Shown piece after piece: positions 1 to 12,265 of a stretch of DNA of 64,000 bases. Where the stretch lies: contig NC_003076.8 in assembly GCF_000001735.4 (NCBI RefSeq), positions 17,859,835-17,923,834 of the forward strand. Direction: 5' to 3'. Under the pieces are notes generated by a model. The model did no database searches. It was not told the DNA's origin and saw only the letters and a list, made by a program, of their open reading frames with translations. A program made the position numbers and the translations under genes. The stretch comes from Arabidopsis thaliana. Lineage: Eukaryota; Streptophyta; Magnoliopsida; Brassicales; Brassicaceae. How positions within the stretch are numbered: position 1 is the first letter of the stretch; the number at the start of each line of letters is the position of its first letter.

Positions 1-1160
<1,160 letters not shown>

Positions 1161-2115
1161 TTTTTTTTTTTTTGGTTTCTTCGTCAAGAGCAAAAAAAAA
1201 ATGAGAAGAAAATGGGCGACTCTTTTTTTTTTTTCTTGTCCTTGGCTTTGAATAGGTTTAAAAAGAGGGATTTGTTGAATAGGTAATAATCAGCTATATA
1301 TAGTTTACGTCTTCTTCAATAAGTTTTCTAAAATAGTTATTTTCAAATTGGTCCTTATAGTTTGTTTTATCTTGTACATTGTAACATGATAGTTTTAGAT
1401 AATTTGTTTTTGTACTCTGCGCTGTATGACAGCGGAGGATTTCAAAATATATCTGTACTGTCCCACTTGTCTTGAAGATATTTTTACTATTTAAGTTTAT
1501 TTTTAATAACAAGAATAGAATAATCATATTCGGTAATAGTACAAAGAAAATTAGTTTTTTTTGCCGTTTATAGAAATTATAACATAATGACAAATTACAT
1601 TATTTTTGAAAATTGAAAATTTATTGAAGGGAGAGATTCATTCTAGTTAATTTGAATAGTATTCGACTCAGGATCTGCTAAACCGGTTTTGGATACAACG
1701 ATTATGCATAATTAAACAAGTTTTGACTACAGAGATCATATAGTTGGGCCCTCTCGATAGTTGAAAAAGGCCCATTACTTTTAGTATAGCAAAACAAATA
1801 TTATGAAGCGTCTCTAAATGATCTAATACACACATTAAAATTTTCAAAATGTTTTATCACACTCTCCTTCACTGATTTGTTCTCAGGGGCGGTCCCTACT
1901 AAGGCCGGAACAAACATAAGTTGGGACCTCTCAATAATTTAAAAAGGCCCATCATTTTCAGCAAGAATGATCTAAATTAATTAAGAGTTAAGACCTACAT
2001 CTTCCTCTTCCGCCTCCAACTTTTTAGTGTTCTTTTTTCTTCTGAAGCCCTAGTTTCTCTAGTTTTACTCTACAACGAACGAGTCTCTAGGGTTTAAACT
2101 TTTAGTGTATCCACT
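1161..2115. other. Intergenic spacer with a small dispersed repeat pair
   Basis: This holds the TUB4 leader and promoter (about 1161-1320) and then AT-rich DNA. A ~43-bp sequence containing GGGCCCTCTCGATAGTTGAA at 1742-1783 recurs in diverged form at 1920-1963. The second copy follows CAGGGGCGG at 1886, which resembles hAT-type ends. I read this as degraded non-autonomous transposon sequence. No gene is visible. Confidence 0.5.
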
Positions 2116-3296
2116 ATGGAAATTCACTGCAAAAAAACGTCTTTGAGAATCATCTAACCGTTACCTTACGCGACACGCGACCAAAGAGCTTAGAGAATAA
2201 AAAAGAAAACTCATTACATATTCCAATTGATCTCATTATCGAGATATTCTCGAAGTTGCCATTTAAGTCTATAGCTACATGTCGATGTGTATCGAAGCAT
2301 TGGGCATCCATACTTCGTCCTCCAGATTTGGCTCGCCCGCAGCTATTGTTTGCCTACGTAAAAGACAAGAAGTTGCTCTTTTTCTCGTCACCTCAACCTC
2401 AGAATCCGAATGAGAAGTTGCCTCCTCTTGTCGCCAGTTATCATATGAGTTTTCGTCCTCTTGATATGTATAACTATAAAATTTGTAATCATGTCAATAG
2501 TTTGATCCTTCTAAAGAATAGAAGGAAGGAAAAGAAGGAAGTGGTGCAGGTGATATGTAACCCTAGCACAGGACATTCGTAAGCTTACCCAAAGTGGAAA
2601 CGAGTAGTGATTGGATGATAAGCTATTTAGGGTATGATCCTGTTGAGAAACAATACAAGGTATTGACATGGTTTGATGGTTTTGAAGAGTATCAAGTTCT
2701 CACATTAGGAATTGGAGAACCGTCATGGAGAAACATCAAATGCTGCAGACCCCATTTACATTATCCTTTGTATAAAGGGATATGCATTAACGGTGTTTTG
2801 TATTACGTAGGTACAGTCACTGGGTTGTTAAAGGATTTCATGGTCGTTTGCTTTGATGTTAAGTATGAGAACTTCAGATTCGTTGAAGAAGGTTTGGAAA
2901 CCTTCATTAGAAAGGTTATGGAACCCTAATAAACTACAATGGTAAATTAGCTACAGTTATGTCCAATACGTCGTCTATATTTATTTATAGATCAAGTGAG
3001 AGTATTGAATTTTGGGTTCTAGAAGATGTCGATAAGCAAGAATGGTCAAAGCATATACATGTGTATTGCCAGCTTTGGGGCATAATGTGATAGGGGATGC
3101 TTACTTACGCCTTGTTGGAGTGACTCAGAGAAATGAAATTGTGTTGGCGACGTGCTATGCTGTGCCTTTCTACCTCTTCTACTACAATATGGAGAGAAAG
3201 ACAATCATAAGACTTCAAATCCAAGGAATGGAAGTTTTTCCTTAAAAAATAGTTAATATCTTTCTAAACCATATAGAGGACGTGAAGCTTTGGTAA
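2116..3296 (+). pseudogene. F-box protein with F-box-associated domain (decayed)
   Basis: An F-box (IPIDLIIEIFSKLPFKSIAT and onward) is encoded from 2220, and an F-box-associated type 3 domain follows up to DVKLW at 3296. Intact relatives are substrate receptors of SCF ubiquitin ligases. This copy is broken. The only good ATG (2116) is out of frame with the F-box. The frame changes near 2580, so that the NPSTG segment and the [10 protein letters not shown] segment do not join. It changes again near 2925 (the stretch NYNGKLATVM continues in a third frame) and near 3040. An in-frame stop at 3243-3245 precedes the last motif FLNHIEDVKLW. From memory this corresponds to At5g44345. F-box genes of this family are commonly decayed in Arabidopsis. 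Confidence 0.85.
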
Positions 3297-4650
3297 GTGA
3301 TGTAATTAGGACTTGAGATTTTTGTAATAAAACTAGTTTGGCTCTAGGTTGGATCATATTTAATTATTTCTAATGATTTCTTAAGCTCTTATTAATGATG
3401 TGCGCTTGAGACTTTTTCTTTACACTATATAAGAGTGATACAAGAATTCAATCAGCGAAGGAGGTGAAACAATAGACTTGAATATTTGATACAATGATTG
3501 AGTATGGTGAAGATCATACTATATATAAAGATCCCAACATGGAGTGATCACTGGTGATGTACCTCATGCATGTGTTATATATAACTGTCATTAATTAATT
3601 GATAGAGGTAAATTTTTCTGCATCTCTTTTTGTTTTGTTTTCTATTTATAATAAGGAAATTGGAACCACTACTAGTTCCTACAAGCATGGAAGCAAAGTG
3701 CATTACATGGAGTTAAGGGAAATAAACGTGAATGACTCTTTGTTCCAATTGGTTCTCGGTGATTTGCAGAAGCAAAATAAGAAATAATAATTGGTTAATT
3801 CTATTTCTTATATATTAGTACAGTTTGGTCGTTGGTTTAGCACTTGACCAATTGTTGACTCATCATTAATCTTGTTGGATAATTGTTTCACCTAATTTAC
3901 TCTTTTACTGTGAGCAATGGTTGTTCTAATAAGTTAAGATTTGAGATACCACACACATAGAACCTCTTTAGAACTAGCCATATTAATTGCTGGTATGAGA
4001 GGTGGATATGTTGATGATGATGCGTGCTGTTAGATGCCGAATCCAAAAAAAATATAGTAAATAATTGCAGTTTGTAACTAATTATTAAACAAAATTGACA
4101 ATTGTTTAAACGTGATAAATCCAATGCTTGGTTTTAAAACATTTTGGTGCTGGAAAATTGTGTTTAAGAAAAACTTATCCTACTTACAATTTGCAAATTA
4201 TAACTAGCTAGTTTTGATATCGACCTTTATCGAATAATCTAAACTTTGTAAAATAAATGGCTTACAGGTTCATGCCAACCCATAAAAATTGCTTATAATA
4301 GATTCCATTTAAATGAGATCAAAGTCACTAATTTAGATTTCTATATACTCTTAATATTCTAAATTAAATCATTTAAAAATAAATTAATAGATCTTTAACG
4401 TACTCCTTTAAACTTCTAAAAGATTTTTCCAAAATTTTCAAACATATAAAGTAACAAAAAAGCTAAATTTCCTTTTATAATCAAATTTTTAATCGGTTTT
4501 AACTTTAAAACTTTAAAATAATTAATTTATATTTCTCTCTTTCCGTTTTCTCGACAATTACTCATCATTTAGCTCGTGTTTTAAAAAACAACACTAAACA
4601 AAAACAAAGTGATCTCTCACCTTCACTTTCTGCGCTCCTTCTTCTTCACT
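3297..4650. other. AT-rich spacer, no gene seen
   Basis: A 62-codon open frame at 3599-3787 has no recognisable domain and no good start context. The remainder is AT-rich, with nothing I can name. Confidence 0.5.
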
Positions 4651-4652
4651 CC

Positions 4653-4729
4653 TATATATTTAAAATGCTTCGACCTTTGTCACTCAGAAACTTCATCAAT
4701 CTCTCTTCCAACAAAAACCCTAACCCTAA
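4653..4729 (+). promoter_or_regulatory. Core promoter of the next gene: TATA box and telo-box
   Basis: TATATATTTA at 4653-4662 is a good TATA box. About 55 bases on, AAACCCTAACCCTAA at 4715-4729 is a double telo-box (AAACCCTAA), an element known from promoters and leaders of plant genes expressed in cycling cells. It lies just upstream of the ATG at 4794, in the expected leader. Confidence 0.6.
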
Positions 4730-4793
4730 TTCTCTCAAGACAACTCAAAGGTCTCTCCTTTTTTAGGTTTATTATCACTTCCGTATAATCGCC

Positions 4794-5798
4794 ATGTCTT
4801 CTCTACCATGGAAAAAACCAAAATCGAGTCGAATCTTAAGATTCATTTCTGAGTTTCAACAATCACCGTTCGTTGAAACTGGCTTTCCAACTTCTCTGAT
4901 CGATCTCTTCTTCAAGAATCGCGATCGTCTAAAAAAATCTCCATCTAAACGCTTCCAACGAATCGAACGCCAGATTCGAACCGCTCCAAACGCTTCTTCG
5001 TTGAGTAATCAAGATACGATTTTTGAAAAGCCCTCGAGGATTAAAACCGTTCGAAGTAAGGTCGAGAAAGTTAATTGCGTTAAAGGTAAATCAGCGGCGT
5101 TGAAGAAGAACGCGATTAAAAATAGCGTTTTCGGCGGTAGCGGTGAGGTCGTTTTGATGGCGTTTAAGGTTTTGATAGTAGCGTTGCTCGCCTTGAGCAC
5201 GAAGAAGAAGCTCACTTTAGGAATCACTCTCTCTGCCTTCGCTCTTCTCTTAACAGAGCTCGTGGCGGCGCGTGTTTTCACGCGCTCTAATAACACCGAC
5301 AAAGACAAAAACGCGATTGCCCGCGAGAAAATCGAAACTTTTGATGAAACTCGAGTTCCCAAAGCGATTCCATGTCCTGAGGAAACAGAGCATGTAGTAT
5401 CTGAAACAGAGGTTTCGAAGTTGAAAGGTTTAACGATACGTGATCTGTTGTCAAAGGACGAGAAATCAACAAGTAAAAGTTGGAGACTAAAATCGAAGAT
5501 TGTGAAGAAGTTGAGGAGTTACAATAAGAAGGATAAGAAGACGATGAAGATCAAAGAAGAGTCTTTGATTGAAGTCTCGAGTTTGGTTTTAGAAGATAAA
5601 CCAAAGAAAATTGAGTCTGAGAGAGACGAAGAAGAAACGTTGAATCCTCCAGTGGTTGGATCAAACCTGAATGGGATTGTTCTGATCGTGATTGTGCTAA
5701 CCGGTTTGTTATGTGGGAAGGTCTTAGCTATTGTTCTGACACTATCATGTTTGGTTCTTAGATTAGGAGCAGTCAAAAAAGTTAATCTTTGCATATAA
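4794..5798 (+). CDS. Ethylene-responsive-protein-like membrane protein, 334 aa
   Basis: A single exon whose start is the first ATG after the TATA box and telo-box. By synteny this is At5g44350, recalled as 'ethylene-responsive nuclear protein-related'; its biochemical role is unknown to me. The N-terminal ~110 residues are basic and Ser/Lys-rich. Two hydrophobic stretches follow at about 119-135 and 140-160, then a charged loop rich in Lys/Glu (170-285). Another hydrophobic pair at about 294-308 and 309-324 sits close to the C-terminus. That pattern (two hairpins around a charged loop) suggests an integral membrane protein rather than a purely nuclear one. No catalytic motif is visible. The frame is intact. 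Confidence 0.8.
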   Translation: MSSLPWKKPKSSRILRFISEFQQSPFVETGFPTSLIDLFFKNRDRLKKSPSKRFQRIERQIRTAPNASSLSNQDTIFEKPSRIKTVRSKVEKVNCVKGKSAALKKNAIKNSVFGGSGEVVLMAFKVLIVALLALSTKKKLTLGITLSAFALLLTELVAARVFTRSNNTDKDKNAIAREKIETFDETRVPKAIPCPEETEHVVSETEVSKLKGLTIRDLLSKDEKSTSKSWRLKSKIVKKLRSYNKKDKKTMKIKEESLIEVSSLVLEDKPKKIESERDEEETLNPPVVGSNLNGIVLIVIVLTGLLCGKVLAIVLTLSCLVLRLGAVKKVNLCI

Positions 5799-7190
5799 TT
5801 TTTTTTGTATTTTTTAACATGCTTGCATGTGAAACTGTAAATTTTTCTCATTCATATGAAGGAGATTGGATTGAATGTTGAATACTTTCCCAAATTATTC
5901 ACAATCTTAAGTTTTAACGAAATGAAATAAAGAATATTAGTAATAATTTAAACACAAACCGAAATATATTTTTGCTTTTGGCGTTTTCATTTATACTTTT
6001 ACAAAAGTATTATCTTTTGAACAACTAAAACTATTTTATGTTTATAAAGTATGATTTACTTTTCTTAAAAAGTGTTTTTCTTTTTTCATATAAGAGCAGA
6101 AATTGCTATTGAAACAAATCAAAGTTTGTAATGAATGATCTAGAGGTTAGTGCTAGTTTCGATGGATTTGAGCTAGATGTTTCTAATCTAATGTTTAGGA
6201 ATCTTTTCCACTTGTTTTGTATATAACTCTCTTTTTGGTGATTAATTAAGTTAACATTTCATTTTTGAAAAAAGTTTGGTGAAAGTGTTGTTTTGGAATA
6301 TATATTAACACCAAAAGAAATTGTTAGGTAACGTATTAGTATTATTTCAGAAGTGCTTGTAGTAGGTAAGTGAAAGACGATTAGGTTTCACTCAGCTAAA
6401 TAGCAGTGGAATGTGAAAATAGTGATGGTAGGTTTTGTAGCAATATTAATTAAAAGACATGGCAATTATTAACGAACAAAAAGTAACCAATTAGGTTCCT
6501 GTCAGCCAATTAGCCAATAAAACGGTTAAGTTAAGCCTAGTTAACTTGTGTTAAAAAGTTTGGAGATCTCACTTTGATTGGAGATCAAGACCAAATTGTT
6601 AGTGTTGTGCTAATTGTAAAGTTGTAATGATTATGTCAAATGTGATTTGGTAAGAGATGGGTTTGCTAGTTGTGATAAAATACATAATTTGGGAAATAGC
6701 AAATTAACCAATCAAAATCTGAGTACTACACTTGAAATGGTTTTTCTTTTTTTAATTATTATACTTTTGAAGGTTTAATTTTTTTTTTTTGTTTTGTTAT
6801 GTATCTATACTTTTAATCGCGATTCGTGAAATTCTAAAAGAATAGTATAACTAAGAAAGTGTAATCTATTCAAAATAATTTTTAATTTCTAACGCTTACA
6901 AATAAAATATAGTAGATTGTTGAATCATCTTTATAAGAAACATGAAAACATAAGATGATTGTTGTGAATAATAATAGACAAAGAAATCAAATCAAGCTTT
7001 TGGAAAAGGTGAATATATATTTACTGTAAAGCTTGATTAATAAAACAATGAAATACGACTAAGAAAGGTGTCGGACAAAGAGAGTGTCTTTGGTTTTTGA
7101 TTCGATAGATCTTTTACCTAATTCAAAATTAACTTAGTGGCAAAGCCTCCATTGTTGGGTTTTTCTTATTTTATTGTTACATACTTTTGT
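5799..7190. other. AT-rich spacer, no gene seen
   Basis: This contains the 3' UTR of the preceding gene and AT-rich DNA without long open frames or repeats I recognise. Confidence 0.5.
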
Positions 7191-7199
7191 TTTCTTTTT

Positions 7200-9480
7200 T
7201 GGGAGAATTACTGTAATAGAGTATAAATTAGGTGTTATTATCAGACAGAACTTTTTTTTAATCCTGTTATATTTTCGTCCTTTTCTTATTACCCATCGTG
7301 CTCTTACTAAACGTTACCGGAAAAAATGTAATTACAAGGAATGTCACTGCTACGTCAGAAATTGCTGACGTGGATTAAATGAACTCAGCCGTAACGCGAT
7401 ATAGCGGCAGTCACGGCTGAGTTACGGTATGTTGCGGCTGACTTACGACAAAAATATATGAGTCATACCAAAACGACGAAGTATGAGTATAACTCAGCCA
7501 GACGTTACGGCTGATATATAAAATGTTGTCTGAGTTATACGATAACTCAGACAACGGTATGACTGAGTTAAGGAATGTTGTCCGAGTTATAACAAACTTA
7601 TAGCATAACCCAGACAATGTTATGGCTGAGTTATGAGAAAACGGCTGACTTATTTCCTCGACACGGCTGAGTTATATTTTTGGACGGCTTAGTTATAGGA
7701 TGATGTGACGGCTGAGTTATGATCGAGTGTTATAAATCAGCCGTAAAGAGCATGATTACTAAATAACTCAGCCTTGTGACGACTGACTTATGTGCAAAAG
7801 ATTAATTACTATAATAGCATGCAGTTACGGCTGAGTTTTTAAACGTTACGGCTGAGTTAGTTGAGTTATGACATAACACGGCTGACTTAACTTTGTTTTT
7901 TTCCTGTTTTTAATTACTGTAATAGTATTCATGTTGCGACTGACTTATAGATTTGTTTGATGGCTGAGTTATCAAATGTTCGTTTGGTGGCTTAGTTGTC
8001 ACCCCATCAATTCAAAACGACATCGGCTGTAATATTCCATGTCATCATTCCATGTCAGCATCATCAAAGGGCAAAAAAATAAAACCAAATTTTTTCAACT
8101 CGTCTTCTTCACCTGAGTTTTTCACATCACTGGAACTTCTAATTCCTCATCGTTTTCCTCATTTTTCTTCAATTTCTTACATCCTTCTCCCGATATAGTT
8201 GATCCGGTTCCGGTAATTGTTGTTTTTAGGAATTGGGTATAAAAACACAAATATATATTTAACACCGATGAAAGAGGGTGTAGACTTGTGCAGATAGATG
8301 CGGAAACAACACACGACAAACTTGTGAAGTTGGTGCTCGATGAAAAAGTTAGATGAAATGCTGCATCTCTTATTGTTTCGCGACAAATTTACATGTCACG
8401 GCTGAGTTATATGCTTAAGGGAAGACGAAAGGTTCAGTCAATTTACATGTCACGACTGAGTTATATGTTCCAGAAAAGACGAAAGATTCGATAAAATTAC
8501 ATTACAACAGAGTTATATGCTTAAGGGAGAACGAAAGATTCAGTCAATTTACATGTCACGGCTGAATTATATGTTCCAGGGAAGACGAAAAGTTCGGTAA
8601 AATTACATTACGGGTGAGTTATATGTTCAAGGGCAAACGAAAGATGAGTGTATATTATATGTTACGGCTCAGTTATATGCTTCAGGGAAGACGAAATGTT
8701 TGATAAATTACATGTCATGGCTGAGTTATCATTCAGGGAAGACGAAAGGTTGTGTAAATTATGTTACGGCTGAGTTACATCAAATTATGGTTCAGTTACA
8801 TTACGTTACGGCTGAGTTACATCACTTTACGGCTGATTTATAATATAGATTGGAAAACAACATTTTTCTGGGGAAGACAATATAAAATTTATTGGCCAAA
8901 TAACAACAATCAAATTAAGAAACGTAAGAATATGTTTGAGGGATACATAGGAGGAAGACGAAACCGTATGAATCAAAACGTTGATAGAAGTAGAAATATC
9001 TCTAAATAGATCGATTGAGAGAAAAATTAAACGAGAGACATATAAAATCAAAGTAAAAGAGTAGCTATTCTTGATTCAACTTAAACCTGCAACGAATCAT
9101 ACAAAATTCCATACATCTCTTTGATTTGGGTTTTGATTTTTGATGACTTGAAATTCGACACCACCGAAGGAGTTTCGGCCGGAAGAAACGAGATAAGTAG
9201 AGAACGGCGACGAAATTAGGTTCCGTCGACTGAACAAGAGAAGAGAGTGACGTTTTTTTTTTTTTTTTTTTTTTTGCGCGGATGAACAGTGAAATATGCT
9301 GAAAAAATGAGAAATCGAAAGTTTTAAGGGAATTTTTGGTTTCGGATGACGTGGATTAGGTTAAATGACATGGATTGGTGACATGGATAATCATTGTTTT
9401 TTATTTATTTTTTAGTTAAAAACAAATTTAATAATAATATTTAATTAAAACTAATAAAGGATGTTAACTGTAATTACACA
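7200..9480. mobile_element. Non-autonomous VANDAL/Mutator-like element packed with a short motif
   Basis: No coding frame is supported across about 2.2 kb. Instead, a motif close to ACGGCTGAGTTAT occurs roughly 35 times between 7383 and 8830, mostly forward and sometimes inverted (for example 7383-7394, 7488-7500, 7733-7745). The right part (9130-9300) has the purine-rich, CG-containing leader-like composition also seen beside the transposase start of the element at 33.7-41.7 kb. AAAGGACGAAAA-like sequence occurs near 7275 (inverted) and also near 33.82 kb in that element. Ends are uncertain: TGTAATTACA occurs at 7327-7336 and again at 9469-9478, but it is palindromic and may be chance, and internal repeats extend left to about 7205. 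Classification as VANDAL-like is inference from architecture. Confidence 0.5.
8387..8790 (+). repeat. Tandem array, ~50-55 bp unit, about eight units
   Basis: Units begin near 8387, 8440, 8495, 8546, 8601, 8651, 8704 and 8757. Each carries the CGGCTGAGTTATATG core followed by AAGGGAAGACGAAAG-like sequence. Neighbouring units differ in a way that alternates (CTTAAGGGA versus TTCCAGGGA), which suggests an older ~107-bp dimer was itself duplicated. The array lies inside the motif-rich element. Confidence 0.8.
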
Positions 9481-10892
9481 AGTATCGAAAACATGTGAGT
9501 AATAAAAAAAAGATATGTTTTATTTTAAGAATAAACATACAATTGTGTTCTATCTTAGGAATTAGTTCTTCTTTTTTTTGGCTATCACTAAGTTTTAGTC
9601 ATGTCAAAATTGTTTAGATCTTGTTTTTTATTTTTTTTAAACAATCATAGATCTTTCTATCAAATTTATATAAATATCTTTCAAACATATGTATTTACTT
9701 TGAACCAACACTACAGTAAATAACGTAACAAACTAATATTTGTGCTTACATGTGTGCATGTAATATGATGGTGATAAATGATACTAAACTCTTTTTCACG
9801 TGGTCACGTTTTGAAAAGGTGATTTCGCCATTTCATCAAATTTTTACGTTTCTGAAAAATGGTTCAGCTATATGCTATAAATATGTTAAAAATATAACTC
9901 AAAAAACGCCTATTAATATAATACTAGCTGTTTAGTATTTTCGTGATTATTTCTCATAAAACTTATTGAGTTATATATGTTTATTTCGTTTATCTAAAAT
10001 TCGACAATTTTGTTACTATACTATTCAGCTGATATTGTAAAGGGATTCGTGACATTCGTGTCCTTCTCTGCGTATGGCAATATCAGGGTCTTGTAAAGAT
10101 ATTTAAGTGGTACATTTGCATAAGATATTTTCTATTGTTTGGGCCTGATGAGCATAATAACTGTAACAATAGAAAATATAGATTCTTCTTCTTAATTATA
10201 TCCAATGGTTAACGATATAATTAAGATCTAAATGTCATTTTTTTTTTGTTAAAGGCTTTAGATCTAAATGTCTTTACCTACTTGTAACTTTTGTCTCTTA
10301 GTTTTGAATTGCTAATTAATATGCTTTCGATTGATATAGTTTTGAGTTAAATTGATTAACAATATTCATGAGGTCGTTTATTGTTGTGATTGTAAATTTC
10401 TTGTCAAGAGTGTATTTGTTGAAACATTGATTATGGACAACAAAATCACTTGCTCCAAAAAGTAAAACGTGATAATCGAGTTATACTAGTTAGCGTTAGG
10501 ATTAATGAGAAGAACAAAGTCAAAAGATAGATAAGCTAAACCAATAATAGCTCATGCGTGAATATGAAATCTGTCGGACGTGTTTATAGGAGATTAAATA
10601 TAATGATCAACGAATGTCTAATAAAGTAGCCACGCATAATTGGTTCTTTTACTATATACATCTTTCTTCCACAAAAGCGACAACGATGCTAAATTAAGCA
10701 TTTACTTGTGCCAAGATTCGTATTTATATAGTTTAACAATGATGATAAAGATGGGTTTAAATGGGACAGTAATAACCCAAATGACATTAGTGCAATAAGA
10801 AACGAAGCAAAAAGGTCGTCTAACTAAATATGGTTGGTTTTTCACTCAAATATGTTCGGGCTAAGTAAAATATGAAATAAAATATGTTTAGT
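9481..10892. other. AT-rich spacer, no gene seen
   Basis: I see only AT-rich DNA. A 61-codon frame at 9750-9935 has no recognisable features. Confidence 0.45.
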
Positions 10893-11309
10893 GTAATAAC
10901 CTCTAGAAATTAATACTCTACAAATTAATAGTTCGATAAATTAATATTTTCGGTCCTAAATTAGATTTTTGGCTCAATTTTTTTTATCAATAAATTCAGG
11001 GACGGATCTATGTACAGGAAAGGTAGGGAACGTGCCCCAGACAAATTTATTAATTTGATAAAATACCGATATCAAATAAAATGTTTCTAATAGTTAGTTG
11101 AAGGTGCCCCATGCTAATATTCAGTCCCACAGCTCGATTGCCTCATAGTGGCTCTTTTTGGATAATTTTTAAAATAATTTTATTATGATTTATATTTTGT
11201 ACCCCATGTAGAAATATGTTCTGGAACCGCTACTAGATAAATTAATAACGTCAAATTAATAAAATGTTACAGTCCCGACGTTATTAATTTATAGAAGTTT
11301 TCTTGTAAT
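10893..11309. mobile_element. Mariner/pogo-like MITE carrying a nested insertion
   Basis: The left end (AACCTCTAGAAATTAATA at about 10899) and the reverse complement of the right end (AACTTCTATAAATTAATAA, about 11280-11300) form an imperfect terminal inverted repeat. Both are followed by internal AAATTAATA iterations and GGTCC/GGGAC sequence. This layout is typical of abundant Tc1/mariner-type MITEs in Arabidopsis; the family name is from memory and not checked. The element is split by the hAT-like insertion at 10997-11235. Confidence 0.6.
10997..11235. mobile_element. hAT-like MITE nested in the previous element
   Basis: It starts CAGGGACGGATC and ends with CCGCTACTA, whose complement TAGTAGCGG partly matches. 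The flanks AATAAATT (10989-10996) and GATAAATT (11236-11243) are an 8-bp duplication with one mismatch, the size expected for hAT. There is no coding capacity. Confidence 0.6.
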
Positions 11310-12265
11310 TTCTTGATATGTAAAAGCATACAAGAGTGTATACTTAGTTTGTAATGTTTTTGGACGCCATAAAATCTTAACATTGTTAAGATTTGAGAAC
11401 CCTTGTTAAAAAAAAACTACAACTTGTATAAAATGGCGAATGATTTGTTATTTGTACTAATATCTGAAAGATAAATGAGAAATGGAAAGATAGTATTTTA
11501 TTGCTTTCAATTTAGGTTTTCGATTACAATCGCAATGCTCATATATAGAGCTACAATATTTAACCTAGAGTATCTTTAACTTGTTGAGCTGTCTTTTAAC
11601 TCTCACGTGACGTCGACACAAGATTCAAGAGCCTCAAAACGATTTTTCATGTTTACCTCCCTACGTCATGACGATAAGGAATGCGCTTCCAATCCTCTGT
11701 TTTTGTCTTGACTTGCAGGTGACCATTTGCATTGGGCTCAGCTCAGCTGCCAATTGCTTTGGTTTGAGCTTTATTGTCTAAGAGCCCATTTGCATTTTGA
11801 TGTCGTTTTGAGCTGTAGAGTTGACTATATCGACATTGTATTACTATTCAGGTTTAAACTTTAAACTCGTAACGGTAGAATGTATATCATTAAAAAAATT
11901 CAAAAAAAGATACATCAATGATCATGAAATTAGAACATTATTAATATAAATGAAAACGATGTTTAGCTTGGAGGGCTAAAAATCATGATTTGAGTTTGTA
12001 AATTTGTATGTTCCAACTTCCACGTTATCGGTTTCATTCAGAAGTCAGAAGTTTGAAATCGTTAATTGATCGTTGTGTAGGTTACAAAGAAGGAGAAAAA
12101 TCAAAACGATATTTATAATGAGAATTATGAGATAACACCACACAACACGGTCACTTTCACACTGACGTTACATGAGGACAACACAATATCTATAGAGCCA
12201 TAAAAGTCCAAGAACATAAGCACACAAACATTGGTTTTGTCTAAGAATCAAATCTTAGTTTTCTC
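11310..12265. other. Spacer and probable 3' UTR of BBE23
   Basis: The last ~100 bases before 12266 are probably BBE23 3' UTR. I see no other gene or repeat here. Confidence 0.45.

Noticed and set aside
3599-3787. Extra C-terminal piece of the F-box pseudogene
   Set aside because: No similarity to F-box-associated domains; the recognisable end of the domain is DVKLW at about 3296.
8387-8790. Regularly spaced repeats that might suggest a CRISPR-like array
   Set aside because: Units are tandem with no unique spacers, the genome is a plant nucleus and there are no cas genes.
7327-9478. TGTAATTACA at 7327-7336 and 9469-9478 as a target-site duplication of the motif-rich element
   Set aside because: The sequence is palindromic and AT-rich, the adjoining ends do not pair, and internal repeats extend left of 7327, so it is kept only as a weak hint.
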